NCBI GenBank assembly: GCA_903932425.1
Contig: CAIZGG010000083.1
Span: forward strand, 1 to 38,153
Direction of reading: 5' to 3'
Source: an uncultured beta proteobacterium
GTDB taxonomy: Bacteria; Pseudomonadota; Gammaproteobacteria; Burkholderiales; Burkholderiaceae_B
Length of the DNA stretch: 38,153 bases
Below, piece after piece: positions 1 through 7,570 of this stretch. Position 1 is the first letter of the stretch. Each line of letters begins with the position of its first letter. The notes under the pieces were generated by a model that saw only the letters and a list, made by a program, of their open reading frames with translations, was not told where the DNA came from and searched no databases. The translations under genes were made by a program, and so were the position numbers.

Positions 1-241
1 CAAGCGCCGTAGCGATTGTCTTACGCTCGCCTACATCGGATGAAATATAGGCAATTTTCCAAGCCTGCGCGCCTTTGAGTGATGTCTGAATCTGCTCTTT
101 TTTGATCACTTGGCCCAATACCCCAGTCGGGCTCATTTGTATGACTGACTCATAAAAAGGCGCAACGGGAGGCGCCGCCAACGCATTAGAAAAAGCAAAA
201 CAAAAACTCGCGAGGGCTAGGTTTTGAACAAGTGATTTCAT
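1..241 (-). CDS. Secreted lipase/esterase-like alpha/beta hydrolase, N-terminal part only
   Basis: The reading frame starts at ATG 241-239 and runs off the left edge, so only about 80 residues are visible. The start is supported by an AGGAGTG ribosome binding site ending 4 bases upstream. Residues 1-22 form a Sec signal peptide (MKSLVQN, then a hydrophobic stretch ending ALA-A). The following segment contains GVLGQVIKKEQ and AWKIAYISSDVGERKTIAT, the pattern found at the N-terminus of secreted lipases of the LIP type and related esterases (G-x-V-L, then W-K-I-x-Y-x-S-x-D). The catalytic Ser, Asp and His would lie outside the window, so activity cannot be judged. The product is presumably periplasmic or extracellular. 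The family call rests on the N-terminal pattern alone. Confidence 0.5.
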   Translation of the reverse strand, partial: MKSLVQNLALASFCFAFSNALAAPPVAPFYESVIQMSPTGVLGQVIKKEQIQTSLKGAQAWKIAYISSDVGERKTIATAL

Positions 242-263
242 GGGTCACTCCTAAGACTGTAAA

Positions 264-282
264 TTTATAGTAAGAGCTTACT
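264..282 (-). promoter_or_regulatory. Possible -10 box abutting an AGTAAG-N2-CTTACT palindrome
   Basis: Upstream of the partial lipase-like gene the minus strand reads TATAAA (269-264), a plausible -10 hexamer. Directly beside it is the dyad AGTAAG-N2-CTTACT (269-282), which would sit in the spacer and could be an operator. No good -35 box is visible at the right distance, so this is a weak call. Confidence 0.22.
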
Positions 283-350
283 TTTAAAAGATGAACGTGA
301 CGGTTGCATGGGCTGCACTTTAAGCGGCGACACAGGAAGCAGCCACAACA

Positions 351-817
351 CTAAACAGCACCATGGCTGAACTCAATATGTATGGCGCACTCGAGGGTGT
401 AACGTTTAGATTCTGAGGCTAACTGCCTTCGCACCAAAGAAATCATCTTCGGGTGGTTATTTTTTTGACTTTCGATTTGCTGTTCTTCGTAGCGTTGTAG
501 TGCGCTGACAAGCTCTATTAACCTTTGTCCGTCTGCTTCATTAAATGGAGCCTTTGGGTCTGCATCTTGCTAACCGCGATTAAACCCGCTTGAGCATCTG
601 CATTTTTTTTTGCTCTTAGCAATAAAAACTTCATTCCATTTAATCTGTTGGCAATTTCGAATTCACAAGTGAGCAGTTCTTTTTGTGTATTCAGCCTGTC
701 TTCGTAACGGTGCTGAGCAGTTTGATATAGCGCGGCTCCGCCGGATATACAGACTGACGATAAAAACCATACCGCCACCAAGAGCGAATCACAAAGCACC
801 ACCAGATCTGAATCCAT
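351..817 (-). pseudogene. Small membrane-anchored coiled-coil protein, probably frameshifted
   Basis: From ATG 817 a 99-codon frame encodes one hydrophobic segment (about residues 5-28) followed by a charged helical region, and stops at 518. The next frame on the same strand stays open from about 574 down to TAG 351-353 and reads like real protein (DADPKAPFNEADGQRLIEL, then a Q/E/R-rich helix ending FSHGAV). Together they would form one protein of about 150 residues with an N-terminal anchor and a long alpha-helical tail. The junction lies between the TAG that opens the second frame (about 572-574) and the stop at 518, so a one-base indel there is the simplest explanation. A 9-T run at 603-611 is nearby but upstream of that TAG, so it cannot alone account for the shift. 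It could also be a sequencing error, or only the 99-residue ORF may be real. No family recognised. Confidence 0.35.
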
Positions 818-888
818 TTCACAGGCAACTCGACTTCAGCAACGAGGCATGGAAATAAGTGACCTCGCTCAAAACTACCCTCGCGCCA

Positions 889-1383
889 TTACTTCAACGA
901 GGGCCAGAGCGTTGTAATCATCAAGCCCAAAACGCTCAGGCAAATGGTTGCGACTCCTCCGCCAATCCAAAGAACAAACTTGTGCGAATTTGTAAGCACC
1001 GTGACGTCAGCGCGCAAGCCAGCAAAGTCTGCGCGCAAACCAACAAATTCAGCTGTGCAGCCATCAATCTTCGCCTCAAGGCGATCTGTTTTAGCCTCAA
1101 GGCGATCTGTTTTAGCCTCAAGCCGATCGGTCTTCTGTTCGAGCTGTTTGATCTCAGCCTTTACCTCACTACCCAGTGCAATTAAATCAGCCTTGGTTGC
1201 ATACTGCCCGCACTCTCGTTCAAGCACCTCTTGCAACTGTTTCAGATCAGCCTTGGTCGCATACTGCCCGCACTCTCGTTCAAGCACCTCTTGCAATTCT
1301 TGGGCATGAACTTCTGCCTGCGCGCGTGGCAGGCCCGTGTTCACCAATTTTGTGGCGTAAGACAAAGAATTAAACATACTCAT
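889..1383 (-). CDS. DUF1640/CCDC90-like coiled-coil protein with C-terminal membrane helix
   Basis: A 164-residue protein. Residues 1-25 (MSMFNSLSYATKLVNTGLPRAQAE) resemble the start of the DUF1640/CCDC90 group, where a short helix with 'G-x-P-x-x-Q-A-E' precedes a coiled coil. Residues 26-131 form the coiled coil, with two copies of LQEVLERECGQYATKADL (30-47 and 50-67) and three heptads TDRLEAK (85-105). Residues 135-160 are one transmembrane helix (FVLWIGGGVATICLSVLGLM) with a short positive tail. The expected product is an inner-membrane protein projecting a rod. Such proteins are common near mobile or variable bacterial loci and their role is unknown. The repeats are also repeats in the DNA and could make length vary between strains. 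Family assignment is moderately sure; function is not inferred. Confidence 0.7.
   Translation of the reverse strand: MSMFNSLSYATKLVNTGLPRAQAEVHAQELQEVLERECGQYATKADLKQLQEVLERECGQYATKADLIALGSEVKAEIKQLEQKTDRLEAKTDRLEAKTDRLEAKIDGCTAEFVGLRADFAGLRADVTVLTNSHKFVLWIGGGVATICLSVLGLMITTLWPSLK
1074..1136 (-). repeat. Three tandem 21-bp units encoding TDRLEAK heptads
   Basis: Units lie at 1074-1094, 1095-1115 and 1116-1136. The first two are identical and the third differs at a few bases. The 21-bp period equals one heptad, so expansion or contraction adds or removes exactly one coiled-coil turn pair without breaking the frame. Confidence 0.85.
1186..1296 (-). repeat. Two direct repeats of 51 bp, period 60 bp, inside the coiled-coil gene
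   Basis: 1186-1236 and 1246-1296 match at all but one base (T/C at the GTTGC/GTCGC position). The period of 60 bp is 20 codons, giving the duplicated LQEVLERECGQYATKADL segment. The near identity at synonymous positions points to a recent in-frame duplication. Confidence 0.85.
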
Positions 1384-1615
1384 GCTGCACCTTAAAAAAT
1401 TGCATCTTCAGACGAAACCGCCTGCAGTCTCTACTTTGAACTGCCGCACAGTCAAACGCAATAGCTTGGGCCTGACTCTTACAAACATTTACAAAACCCC
1501 GATCGAAATGGCTATAAATCCGCCCTAAGCGCCTGACAACCACGCAGGTCAAGCATCCCATTCGAAGCAAAATCAGCCATAATCCTACCTAAACAACATT
1601 TACACGAGACAAGCC

Positions 1616-2764
1616 TTGAAAATCACCGCAATCACTGCAATTCCCTTGTCCTTTCGACTTGATCAGGGCAAGACAGTCACGATGGGGATTGGCAGCACCA
1701 CCAAGCGCGACACAATTATTGTTCGGGTCGAAACCTCTGAAGGCATAACGGGTTATGGCGAAGCCCATCCTGGCCGCAGCCCGGGTGCCGTGGTCAGCCT
1801 GATTCACAATACGTTGGCCCCGATGCTGATCGGCATGAAAGCGACTGACGTAATTGGGGTTTGGAAGCGCGTGCATCGTATGCAACTTTCAAGCCACGGG
1901 GTGGGCTCGGGCGCCTCGCTAGGTTTATCGGGCATCGACATGGCACTTTGGGATATCAGAGGCAAAGCTGCCAAGATACCCTTGTATGAACTGCTGGGAG
2001 GCAGCAAACGTCGCTTGCCTGCCTACGCCGGGGGTATCTCGTTAGGTTATCAGCCCAAAGAGTCTTTGGCAGAAGAAGCTCAAGAATACGTTGCACGTGG
2101 CTATAAAGCGATCAAACTCAGGCTGGGCGACAGCGCCAAGGCCGACATTGAACGGGTATTACACGTGCGCAAGGTACTGGGCGACGATATCGATATTTTG
2201 ACTGACGCCAACACTGCCTACACCTTGGCTGACGTACGACGCGTGCTGCCTGTGCTGGCAGAGATCAAAGCCGGTTGGCTTGAAGAGCCCTTCGCCTGTA
2301 ACGACTTTTCGTCATACCGAGAGGCCGCAAAGATTACCTCGCTCGTACCGATCGCCGCAGGCGAAAACCATTATGGTCGCTTTGAATTTGCGCAATTGCG
2401 CGAAGCCGGTGCGGTACAAATCTGGCAACCCGACTTATCAAAATGTGGCGGCATCACCGAGGGCCTTGCCATCGCGGCGATGGCCTCAGCCTACCGTATC
2501 CCCATGCACACACACAGCTCAGCCACCGGCATCAATCATGCCGCCACCATCCACTTTATGGCGGCGATTGAAAATTCGGGCTACTTTGAGGCATGCGTGT
2601 CGCACTTCAATCCTTTGCGCGATATGTTTGGCACGACCTTTGAGATTGGCGCAGACGGCTGCGTTGAACCTCTGGATAAGCCTGGGATCGGGCTTGAAAT
2701 TGACGAAGGCTTGTTTGCCAAGTACCCACTCATTGATGGGCCTGGCTATGTGGTGAAGTTCTAA
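1616..2764 (+). CDS. Enolase-superfamily enzyme (mandelate racemase/muconate lactonizing type), KxR variant
   Basis: A 382-residue TIM-barrel enzyme that would abstract the alpha-proton of a carboxylate substrate, as a racemase, cycloisomerase or acid-sugar dehydratase. The N-terminal capping domain spans about 1-125 (with LSGIDMALWDIRGK). The barrel shows K167-L-R169 on strand 2 in place of the classical KxK, Mg ligands D197 (DANT), E223 (LEEP) and E250 (AGEN), D273 (QPDLSKCGG) and H298/H300 (MHTHSS). Length fits the family. The start is TTG at 1616; no ATG occurs near enough to keep the MKITAI beta strand, and only a weak GAGA-type site precedes it. It heads a plus-strand unit with a Bug receptor and a second, distinct enolase-superfamily enzyme, so the substrate is probably a hydroxy acid or sugar acid taken up by that system. 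Exact substrate unknown. Confidence 0.85.
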   Translation: MKITAITAIPLSFRLDQGKTVTMGIGSTTKRDTIIVRVETSEGITGYGEAHPGRSPGAVVSLIHNTLAPMLIGMKATDVIGVWKRVHRMQLSSHGVGSGASLGLSGIDMALWDIRGKAAKIPLYELLGGSKRRLPAYAGGISLGYQPKESLAEEAQEYVARGYKAIKLRLGDSAKADIERVLHVRKVLGDDIDILTDANTAYTLADVRRVLPVLAEIKAGWLEEPFACNDFSSYREAAKITSLVPIAAGENHYGRFEFAQLREAGAVQIWQPDLSKCGGITEGLAIAAMASAYRIPMHTHSSATGINHAATIHFMAAIENSGYFEACVSHFNPLRDMFGTTFEIGADGCVEPLDKPGIGLEIDEGLFAKYPLIDGPGYVVKF

Positions 2765-2785
2765 ATTCTACTCACCGGAGGCATC

Positions 2786-3760
2786 ATGTTTAAAACTGTT
2801 GCAAAAATTTTCGCACTTTTTATGTCGGCTCTTGCAATGACGGCCCCGACGCAGGCACAAACGTTTCCAGAACGCGCAGTCAAAATCGTTGTGCCCTATC
2901 CCCCAGGTGCCTTTAACGATTCGCTAGCCCGTATGTCAAGCGAAAAGCTCACCAAGCTTTGGAATCAAACCGTTGTTGTTGAAAACAAGCCTGGTGGCAA
3001 CACCACCATTGGCAATAACTATGTCGCCAAGTCGCCTGCGGATGGTTATACGATTTTGATCACCCCGCTACCATTCTCGGCCCTACCAGCGCTTTACGGT
3101 AAAAAACTACCCTACGATGCGCTCGGCGATTTTCAGGCACTCATTTTGGCTGGCATTGCAAACAATGTACTGGCCACACGTAAAGATCTGGGTATTAAAA
3201 ACGTCAATGAGTTAATTGCCTACGCTAAAAAGAATCCAGGCAAACTCAACTACGGCTCAACCGGATCTGGCTCATCAAACCATCTATCGATGGAGCTACT
3301 CATGAGTATGACCGGCATTAAACTCACGCACGTGCCCTATAAGGGCAGCGCCCCCGCCGTCGCAGCGCTCATGGCTGGCGAGATCGACGTGCTCTTTGAC
3401 AATATCCCAAATATTATCGGGCAGATCAAAGCAGGTACCGTCACGGCGATCGCTGTCACCGGCTTAAAGCCCTCAGCACTTTTGCCTGGTGTACCCACAG
3501 TGGCAGAATCTGGCGCACCAGGATTTGAAGTAAACGTTTGGTTTGGCATGCAGGTACCTGCAGGAACCCCCAAAGCAATCGTAGACCAAGTCAATCGTCA
3601 ACTCGCGGCAATCTTTCGCGAACCCGACATCACCAAACGCTTTAATGATGCAGGTGTCGAGGTTGTAGCCAGTACCCCCGAAGAATTCAGCGCACTTCTC
3701 AAAAGCGAAGTCGCCAAATGGGGCAAGGTTGTGCAAGACGCGAATGTAAAAATTGAGTGA
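2786..3760 (+). CDS. Bug/TctC-family periplasmic solute receptor
   Basis: A 324-residue tripartite tricarboxylate transporter receptor. Residues 1-25 are a Sec signal peptide ending AQA. The mature part carries the family marks VKIVVPYPPGAFNDSLAR (about 32-49, a variant of the usual P-F/Y-P-P-G-G-x-x-D), VVENKPGGN, KSPADGYT, and in the second lobe THVPYKGSAPA, ALMAGEIDVLFDN and GVPTVAESGAPGFEV. Bug proteins bind carboxylates in the periplasm and deliver them to TctAB membrane units. No tctA or tctB gene is present here, so it is an orphan receptor as is usual in Burkholderiales. A good GGAGG site lies before ATG 2786. It starts 21 bases after the first enolase-superfamily gene and nearly touches the second, so the three form one transcript and probably share a substrate. 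Confidence 0.92.
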   Translation: MFKTVAKIFALFMSALAMTAPTQAQTFPERAVKIVVPYPPGAFNDSLARMSSEKLTKLWNQTVVVENKPGGNTTIGNNYVAKSPADGYTILITPLPFSALPALYGKKLPYDALGDFQALILAGIANNVLATRKDLGIKNVNELIAYAKKNPGKLNYGSTGSGSSNHLSMELLMSMTGIKLTHVPYKGSAPAVAALMAGEIDVLFDNIPNIIGQIKAGTVTAIAVTGLKPSALLPGVPTVAESGAPGFEVNVWFGMQVPAGTPKAIVDQVNRQLAAIFREPDITKRFNDAGVEVVASTPEEFSALLKSEVAKWGKVVQDANVKIE

Positions 3761-3770
3761 TAACGTAAAT

Positions 3771-4880
3771 ATGAAAATTCAAGACGTCACCCTCACCCTG
3801 TTTAGTTGGGACGATATCCCTGCGACCAGTTACGGCGCGCACACTGGCCGGTTCTCAGGGGGCAGCAAACTGGGTTTACTGGCCATTACGACCGATCAAG
3901 GGATTACGGGTCACGCCTTTTTGGGCTCGGCGTTTTATCCAGCGGATATGGACGGCGCAAGCTTAATCAAGTATCTCAAACCGATTTTGCTTAATCAAAA
4001 TCCGCTTGATCGCGAACGCCTGTACAAGGCGATGTGGAAACGCGTGCGCACCACGACCGCGCGCGCCATTGGTGCAATGGATGTCGCACTGTGGGACATT
4101 GCCGGAAAAGTAGCTGGCCTGCCTATTCATCAGTTGCTTGGTTCGTATCGGGATCGCATCCCAGCCTACATCAGTTCAGCCGTCTTAGCGACACCCGATG
4201 CTTACGCAGAAGAGGCTCAGTACTACAAATCACTAAACATGGCTGCCTACAAAATTCATCCACCACAAGTCTGGCGAGACGATATCAAGGTGTGTGAAGC
4301 TGTGCGCAAAGCAGTCGGAGACGACTACACCTTGATGCTGGATTCTGTATGGAGCTATGACTACCCCGCCGCTCTACGCGTTGGGCAAGCGATCGAAGCG
4401 CTTGGCTTTTATTGGTATGAAGACCCGTTAGCCGATGCGGACATCTACAATTATCTTGAGTTAAAAAAGCATCTCAGCATTCCGATCATGGCCACCGAGT
4501 ATCCTGCAGGCGGTTTGGATTCGTACGCGCCGTGGATCAAAGAGCGTGCGACTGACTTCTTACGAGGCGATGTCGCAGTGAAGGGTGGTATCACGACGCT
4601 CATCAAAACCGCCCACTTAGCCGAAGCCTTTCATTTAAATTACGAAGTCCACCACGGCGGTAATTCGCTTAATAATTTTGCGAACCTCCATGTGATCATG
4701 GCGCTTCAAAATACCGAACTCTTTGAAGTGCTCTTGCCGGCAGAGTCTCAAAAATATGGGCTATTGCAGGATATCGAAATCGACGCGCAAGGCATGATTC
4801 ACGCACCAATGGCCCCTGGCCTTGGCGCGCAAATCGATTTTGAGTTGATCAAACGAAAGACTTTGGGAATACTGACCTAA
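3771..4880 (+). CDS. Enolase-superfamily enzyme (mandelate racemase-like), KxH variant
   Basis: A 369-residue second member of the enolase superfamily, clearly different from the 1616 gene. The N-terminal capping domain ends near AIGAMDVALWDIAGK. Barrel residues seen are K161-I-H163 (AAYKIHPP, where classical members have KxK), D191 (LDSVWSYD), E217 (YEDPL), E243 (ATEYPAGG), D267-V-A-V-K-G-G and the His pair H294-H295 (YEVHHGGNS). These support a metal-dependent acid-sugar or hydroxy-acid dehydratase or racemase; the substrate is not deducible. I prefer ATG 3771 because MKIQDVTL is the normal first strand. A TTG at 3753 would add six residues and overlap the receptor stop; the GAGTGA overlapping that stop can act as ribosome binding site. 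Its stop abuts the stop of the convergent amidohydrolase with no base between. Confidence 0.83.
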   Translation: MKIQDVTLTLFSWDDIPATSYGAHTGRFSGGSKLGLLAITTDQGITGHAFLGSAFYPADMDGASLIKYLKPILLNQNPLDRERLYKAMWKRVRTTTARAIGAMDVALWDIAGKVAGLPIHQLLGSYRDRIPAYISSAVLATPDAYAEEAQYYKSLNMAAYKIHPPQVWRDDIKVCEAVRKAVGDDYTLMLDSVWSYDYPAALRVGQAIEALGFYWYEDPLADADIYNYLELKKHLSIPIMATEYPAGGLDSYAPWIKERATDFLRGDVAVKGGITTLIKTAHLAEAFHLNYEVHHGGNSLNNFANLHVIMALQNTELFEVLLPAESQKYGLLQDIEIDAQGMIHAPMAPGLGAQIDFELIKRKTLGILT

Positions 4881-6143
4881 TTAATAACCAAACGGCGACG
4901 GAAAAGGTCTTCCAAAAGGGCGGCCAGCACGAATCGTTTGCACCGGTTCTAAAGCGTACAGGCCGGCACGCGTATTGCCACGCGTGTCTAGCCAGGTGAC
5001 CGGTTTCTCGACATAATTAAAGATCGCCACATCGCCAGAGGCACCAGTCTTTAAAGTGCCCAGCAAGGGCTCGCGATTGATAATCGCAGCGGGACGATTC
5101 GTTGCCATCGCAATCACTTGGTTTAAGTTAAACCCAAGCGTTAAAAACTTACTCATGACATTGGGCAGAAAGGGGATACTGGGCGAATTGCCGCTATACG
5201 CATGCAAGTCACTCGAAATCGTATCGGGAGTAAGGCCCTGTTGCATCGCTGGTTCAGCAATTGTGAAATCGAAGCTGCCACCGCCATGGCCAACATCAAT
5301 GATGACGCCGCGTTTTTTTGCTTCGAGCGCTGCGGCAATCAATTTGCCATTTTGCACCGTGTTGTTGCCCGCACCGCTGTATGCATGAGTCAGGATATCG
5401 CCCGGGCGCAACAGATCAAGCAACTTACCCAAATCACCCGGTGCGTTACCGATGTGGCACATCACTCGCGCACCTTTTACACCCGAGCGTTCAGCAGCTT
5501 CGCGTGCGCGGCGTAAAGGTTCAATACCGTTTTCGCCGACAACGTCTAGTGATTCACGCACTTTCATACCGAGCGTGATATCTGGATTTTCGTTCAATAC
5601 GCGCGCAGCAAGATCAATATTGGCGTATTCGATATTTTTCATCTCGCCCACCGGAAAGCCGGCTAAGCCAATCGAAGAAATATGAATAAAGGCATACATG
5701 CGGCTTCGCGCTTGAGCCTGAATGTAGTGCTTAAATGCTGAAAAATTATTTGCACCCGCATCACCTGCACTGACAAACGTGGTTGTCGCGGTGAACTGGG
5801 CAAGCTCGTCAGCGGGCAAACCAATCGCCGACGCTTGCGGGTAAACGTGCGCGTGCAAGTCAACAAGCCCTGGTGTCACAATCTTGCCACTGGCATCAAT
5901 CTTTTGCGCAGCAAGCTTTGGATCTATCCCAGTTTGAATCAATGCCACCCGACCATTTTTGATCGCGACGTCTGCCACCTTATCAATATTTTGTGAAGGG
6001 TCGATCACTCGCCCACCAAAGATCACTAAGTCAAAGCCTCCGGCTGCAGCGAGCCCTTGCTGAGCGACAGCATCACTCAATGCCCAGGCCGGTAAACCTA
6101 ATCCCAACGAGCCCTGCAATAGTCGACGACGATTGTTGTTCAT
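4881..6143 (-). CDS. Tat-exported amidohydrolase/deacetylase-family metallohydrolase
   Basis: A 420-residue amidohydrolase-superfamily enzyme. Residues 1-28 form a twin-arginine leader (NNNRRRLLQGSLGLG, hydrophobic run, AVAQ), so it is folded in the cytoplasm and exported. The metal site is complete: H97-A-H99 (DLHAH) on strand 1, K194 (GMKVRES, the carbamylated bridging Lys), H230 (MCHIGN), H253 (LTHAYSG) and D312 (SSDLHAYSG). The N- and C-terminal beta-sandwich pieces are present (VIFGGRVIDP; GDVAIFNY). Related enzymes act as dihydroorotase-like deacetylases or on cyclic amides. Start ATG 6143 has a strong AGGAGAG site 5 bases upstream. It meets the enolase-superfamily unit tail to tail, and a periplasmic hydrolase next to a periplasmic receptor fits pre-processing of an external substrate. 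The reaction is inferred only to the level of the superfamily. Confidence 0.85.
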   Translation of the reverse strand: MNNNRRRLLQGSLGLGLPAWALSDAVAQQGLAAAGGFDLVIFGGRVIDPSQNIDKVADVAIKNGRVALIQTGIDPKLAAQKIDASGKIVTPGLVDLHAHVYPQASAIGLPADELAQFTATTTFVSAGDAGANNFSAFKHYIQAQARSRMYAFIHISSIGLAGFPVGEMKNIEYANIDLAARVLNENPDITLGMKVRESLDVVGENGIEPLRRAREAAERSGVKGARVMCHIGNAPGDLGKLLDLLRPGDILTHAYSGAGNNTVQNGKLIAAALEAKKRGVIIDVGHGGGSFDFTIAEPAMQQGLTPDTISSDLHAYSGNSPSIPFLPNVMSKFLTLGFNLNQVIAMATNRPAAIINREPLLGTLKTGASGDVAIFNYVEKPVTWLDTRGNTRAGLYALEPVQTIRAGRPFGRPFPSPFGY

Positions 6144-6211
6144 CTTGCTCTCCTGTTGTGGTTTTGTTTTTTTACTTTTTTTGTTTTTTTAGTTTTGCAG
6201 TTCTATCATTT

Positions 6212-6925
6212 TTACTGCGTCGCTTCATACTGACGCCATACACACGCACCTTTTGCCGCTTTATCTAAGGCGGCAAGGTATTTTTCGTGCGCAGCCAAAT
6301 CTTCAGCACTCGGCAAAATCACGGGCAAGTTCAACGCCTCAAGGCGCTGCTCGTTTGCCGCCACGCCAACAGTTTCTGGCACGTCAAAGTTATCGATCAT
6401 CAAGCTGTCTTGACCGCGGGTCATGGCAAGCCAGACTTCAGCGAGCAGTCGCGAATCTAACAACGCGCCGTGCAACTGCCGGTGCGCGTTTGACACCCCA
6501 TAGCGGTCACACAAGGCATCTAGTGAATTGCGCTTGCCCGGGTGCAAGGTTTTTGCATGTGCGAGCGAATCAGTGACGCCAGAGCAAAATGTTGCGATCG
6601 GCTCGCGCCCAATACGTGTGAGTTCGGCGTTTAAAAACTTTACGTCAAAGGGCGCGTTGTGGATGATCAGTTCAGCATCGGCAATAAAGGCAAGAAACTC
6701 GTCTACCTGCTCTTCAAAACGCGGCTTGTTCGACAAGAAATCTGTCGTCAGACCATGCACCTCGAGCGCCCCCGAATCACTATCACGATCGGGATTCAGG
6801 TAGGTATGAAAATCCCGGCCGGTGAGGCCGCGGTTCAGTACCTCAACCGCGCCAATCTCAACGATACGATGCCCATAGGCCGGGTCAAGTCCGGTCGTTT
6901 CAGTATCGAGAATAATCCAGCGCAT
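6212..6925 (-). CDS. dnaQ: DNA polymerase III epsilon subunit, 3'-5' proofreading exonuclease
   Basis: A 237-residue DEDDh exonuclease that proofreads for the replicative polymerase. Exo I is D7-T-E9 (ILDTETTGL), Exo II is HNAPFD94VKFLN, and Exo III is HRQLH152GALLD157, matching D12/E14/D103/H162/D167 of the E. coli enzyme. After the exonuclease domain, QDSLMI (172-177) matches the clamp-binding Q-x-x-L/M pattern, followed by a flexible tail that would contact the alpha subunit. The open frame reaches back to 7105, but ATG 6925 is preferred: it opens the first strand (MRWIILDTET) and has CTGGAGG upstream. rnhA lies upstream on the same strand, the usual proteobacterial order. Confidence 0.97.
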   Translation of the reverse strand: MRWIILDTETTGLDPAYGHRIVEIGAVEVLNRGLTGRDFHTYLNPDRDSDSGALEVHGLTTDFLSNKPRFEEQVDEFLAFIADAELIIHNAPFDVKFLNAELTRIGREPIATFCSGVTDSLAHAKTLHPGKRNSLDALCDRYGVSNAHRQLHGALLDSRLLAEVWLAMTRGQDSLMIDNFDVPETVGVAANEQRLEALNLPVILPSAEDLAAHEKYLAALDKAAKGACVWRQYEATQ

Positions 6926-6960
6926 CGTGAGGGTGACCTCCAGGGGGTGAAGTGAACAAA

Positions 6961-6975
6961 AGGCGGTGGCCGCCT
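6961..6975 (-). terminator. GC-rich hairpin followed by a short U-run in the dnaQ leader
   Basis: AGGCGG-CCA-CCGCCT followed on the minus strand by TTTGTT. It lies between rnhA and dnaQ, 36 bases before the dnaQ start, so it may end rnhA transcripts or attenuate dnaQ. The stem is short (6 bp). Confidence 0.4.
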
Positions 6976-7045
6976 CTTTTAAAAGCAAATCTACTGAAGA
7001 AGCTTGGTAGGTGAGTCGCAGCACCTGCATTGCATTAAAACAATT

Positions 7046-7080
7046 CGAGCGACTACTTCTACTATAACTTGAGTCGCTCG
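7046..7080 (-). terminator. Inverted repeat just after rnhA
   Basis: Perfect 9-bp arms CGAGCGACT (7046-7054) and AGTCGCTCG (7072-7080) separated by 17 bases, starting 5 bases after the rnhA stop on the minus strand. A T-rich stretch (TTGTTTTAA) follows. It probably marks the rnhA transcript end or protects its 3' end; the long loop makes it a weak intrinsic terminator. Confidence 0.4.
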
Positions 7081-7085
7081 CCCTC

Positions 7086-7538
7086 TTACATGCGGGATCG
7101 CGCATCCTCTACGCCGCGGTTCGCAAGCAAGTCAGCCCGTTCGTTACCGGGATCACCAGCATGACCTTTTACCCAACGCCAAGTAATGTCGTGCTGCGCA
7201 ACCAAACCATCTAACAGCATCCATAGATCAGCATTTTTGACCGGCTTTTTGTCGGCGGTTCGCCAGGCACGCTGCTTCCAGCCATGGATCCACTCGGTCA
7301 TCCCCTTCATGACGTATTGCGAGTCGATATGCAAAGTGACCTTGCAGGGTCGCGTCAAGGCACGCAAAGCCTCGATCACGGCCATCATTTCCATACGATT
7401 GTTGGTGGTTAAGGGTTCGCCACCGTGCAGCGTTTTTTCGACGCTGCCGCGCTTTAACAGAACACCCCAACCGCCAGGGCCCGGATTGCCTTTACATGCG
7501 CCATCAGTCCAGATTTCTACAGTCTCTTCAGTTTGCAT
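7086..7538 (-). CDS. rnhA: Ribonuclease HI
   Basis: A 150-residue type 1 RNase H, which cuts the RNA strand of RNA-DNA hybrids in the cytoplasm. The catalytic set is D12 ([16 protein letters not shown]), E50 ([10 protein letters not shown]), D72 (IDSQYV) and D136 (NERAD), with H126 (KGHAGDPGN), each two positions after the E. coli numbering. The basic handle ([25 protein letters not shown]) is present, so it binds substrate like the E. coli enzyme. Length is normal. It sits between the YafS-like methyltransferase and dnaQ on the same strand, 32 bases after the former. Confidence 0.98.
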   Translation of the reverse strand: MQTEETVEIWTDGACKGNPGPGGWGVLLKRGSVEKTLHGGEPLTTNNRMEMMAVIEALRALTRPCKVTLHIDSQYVMKGMTEWIHGWKQRAWRTADKKPVKNADLWMLLDGLVAQHDITWRWVKGHAGDPGNERADLLANRGVEDARSRM

Positions 7539-7570
7539 AACGTGTTTTCTATATGTGTGGGGTTGCCATC

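Noticed and set aside
1186-1296. Spaced direct repeats resembling a short CRISPR array
   Set aside because: Only two copies, the spacer is 9 bp, and both copies translate in frame inside a coiled-coil protein.
859-1309. Plus-strand ORFs opposite the coiled-coil gene
   Set aside because: They mirror the repeats of the minus-strand gene, are Ser/Ala/Arg-rich with no family pattern, and the minus frame explains the region.
1370-1570. 66-codon minus ORF overlapping the coiled-coil gene start
   Set aside because: No recognisable domain, unusual Cys/Arg content, and it overlaps the better gene; likely chance.
6926-7105. 60-residue N-terminal extension of dnaQ
   Set aside because: It covers the rnhA terminator-like hairpins; ATG 6925 has a ribosome binding site and matches the family start.
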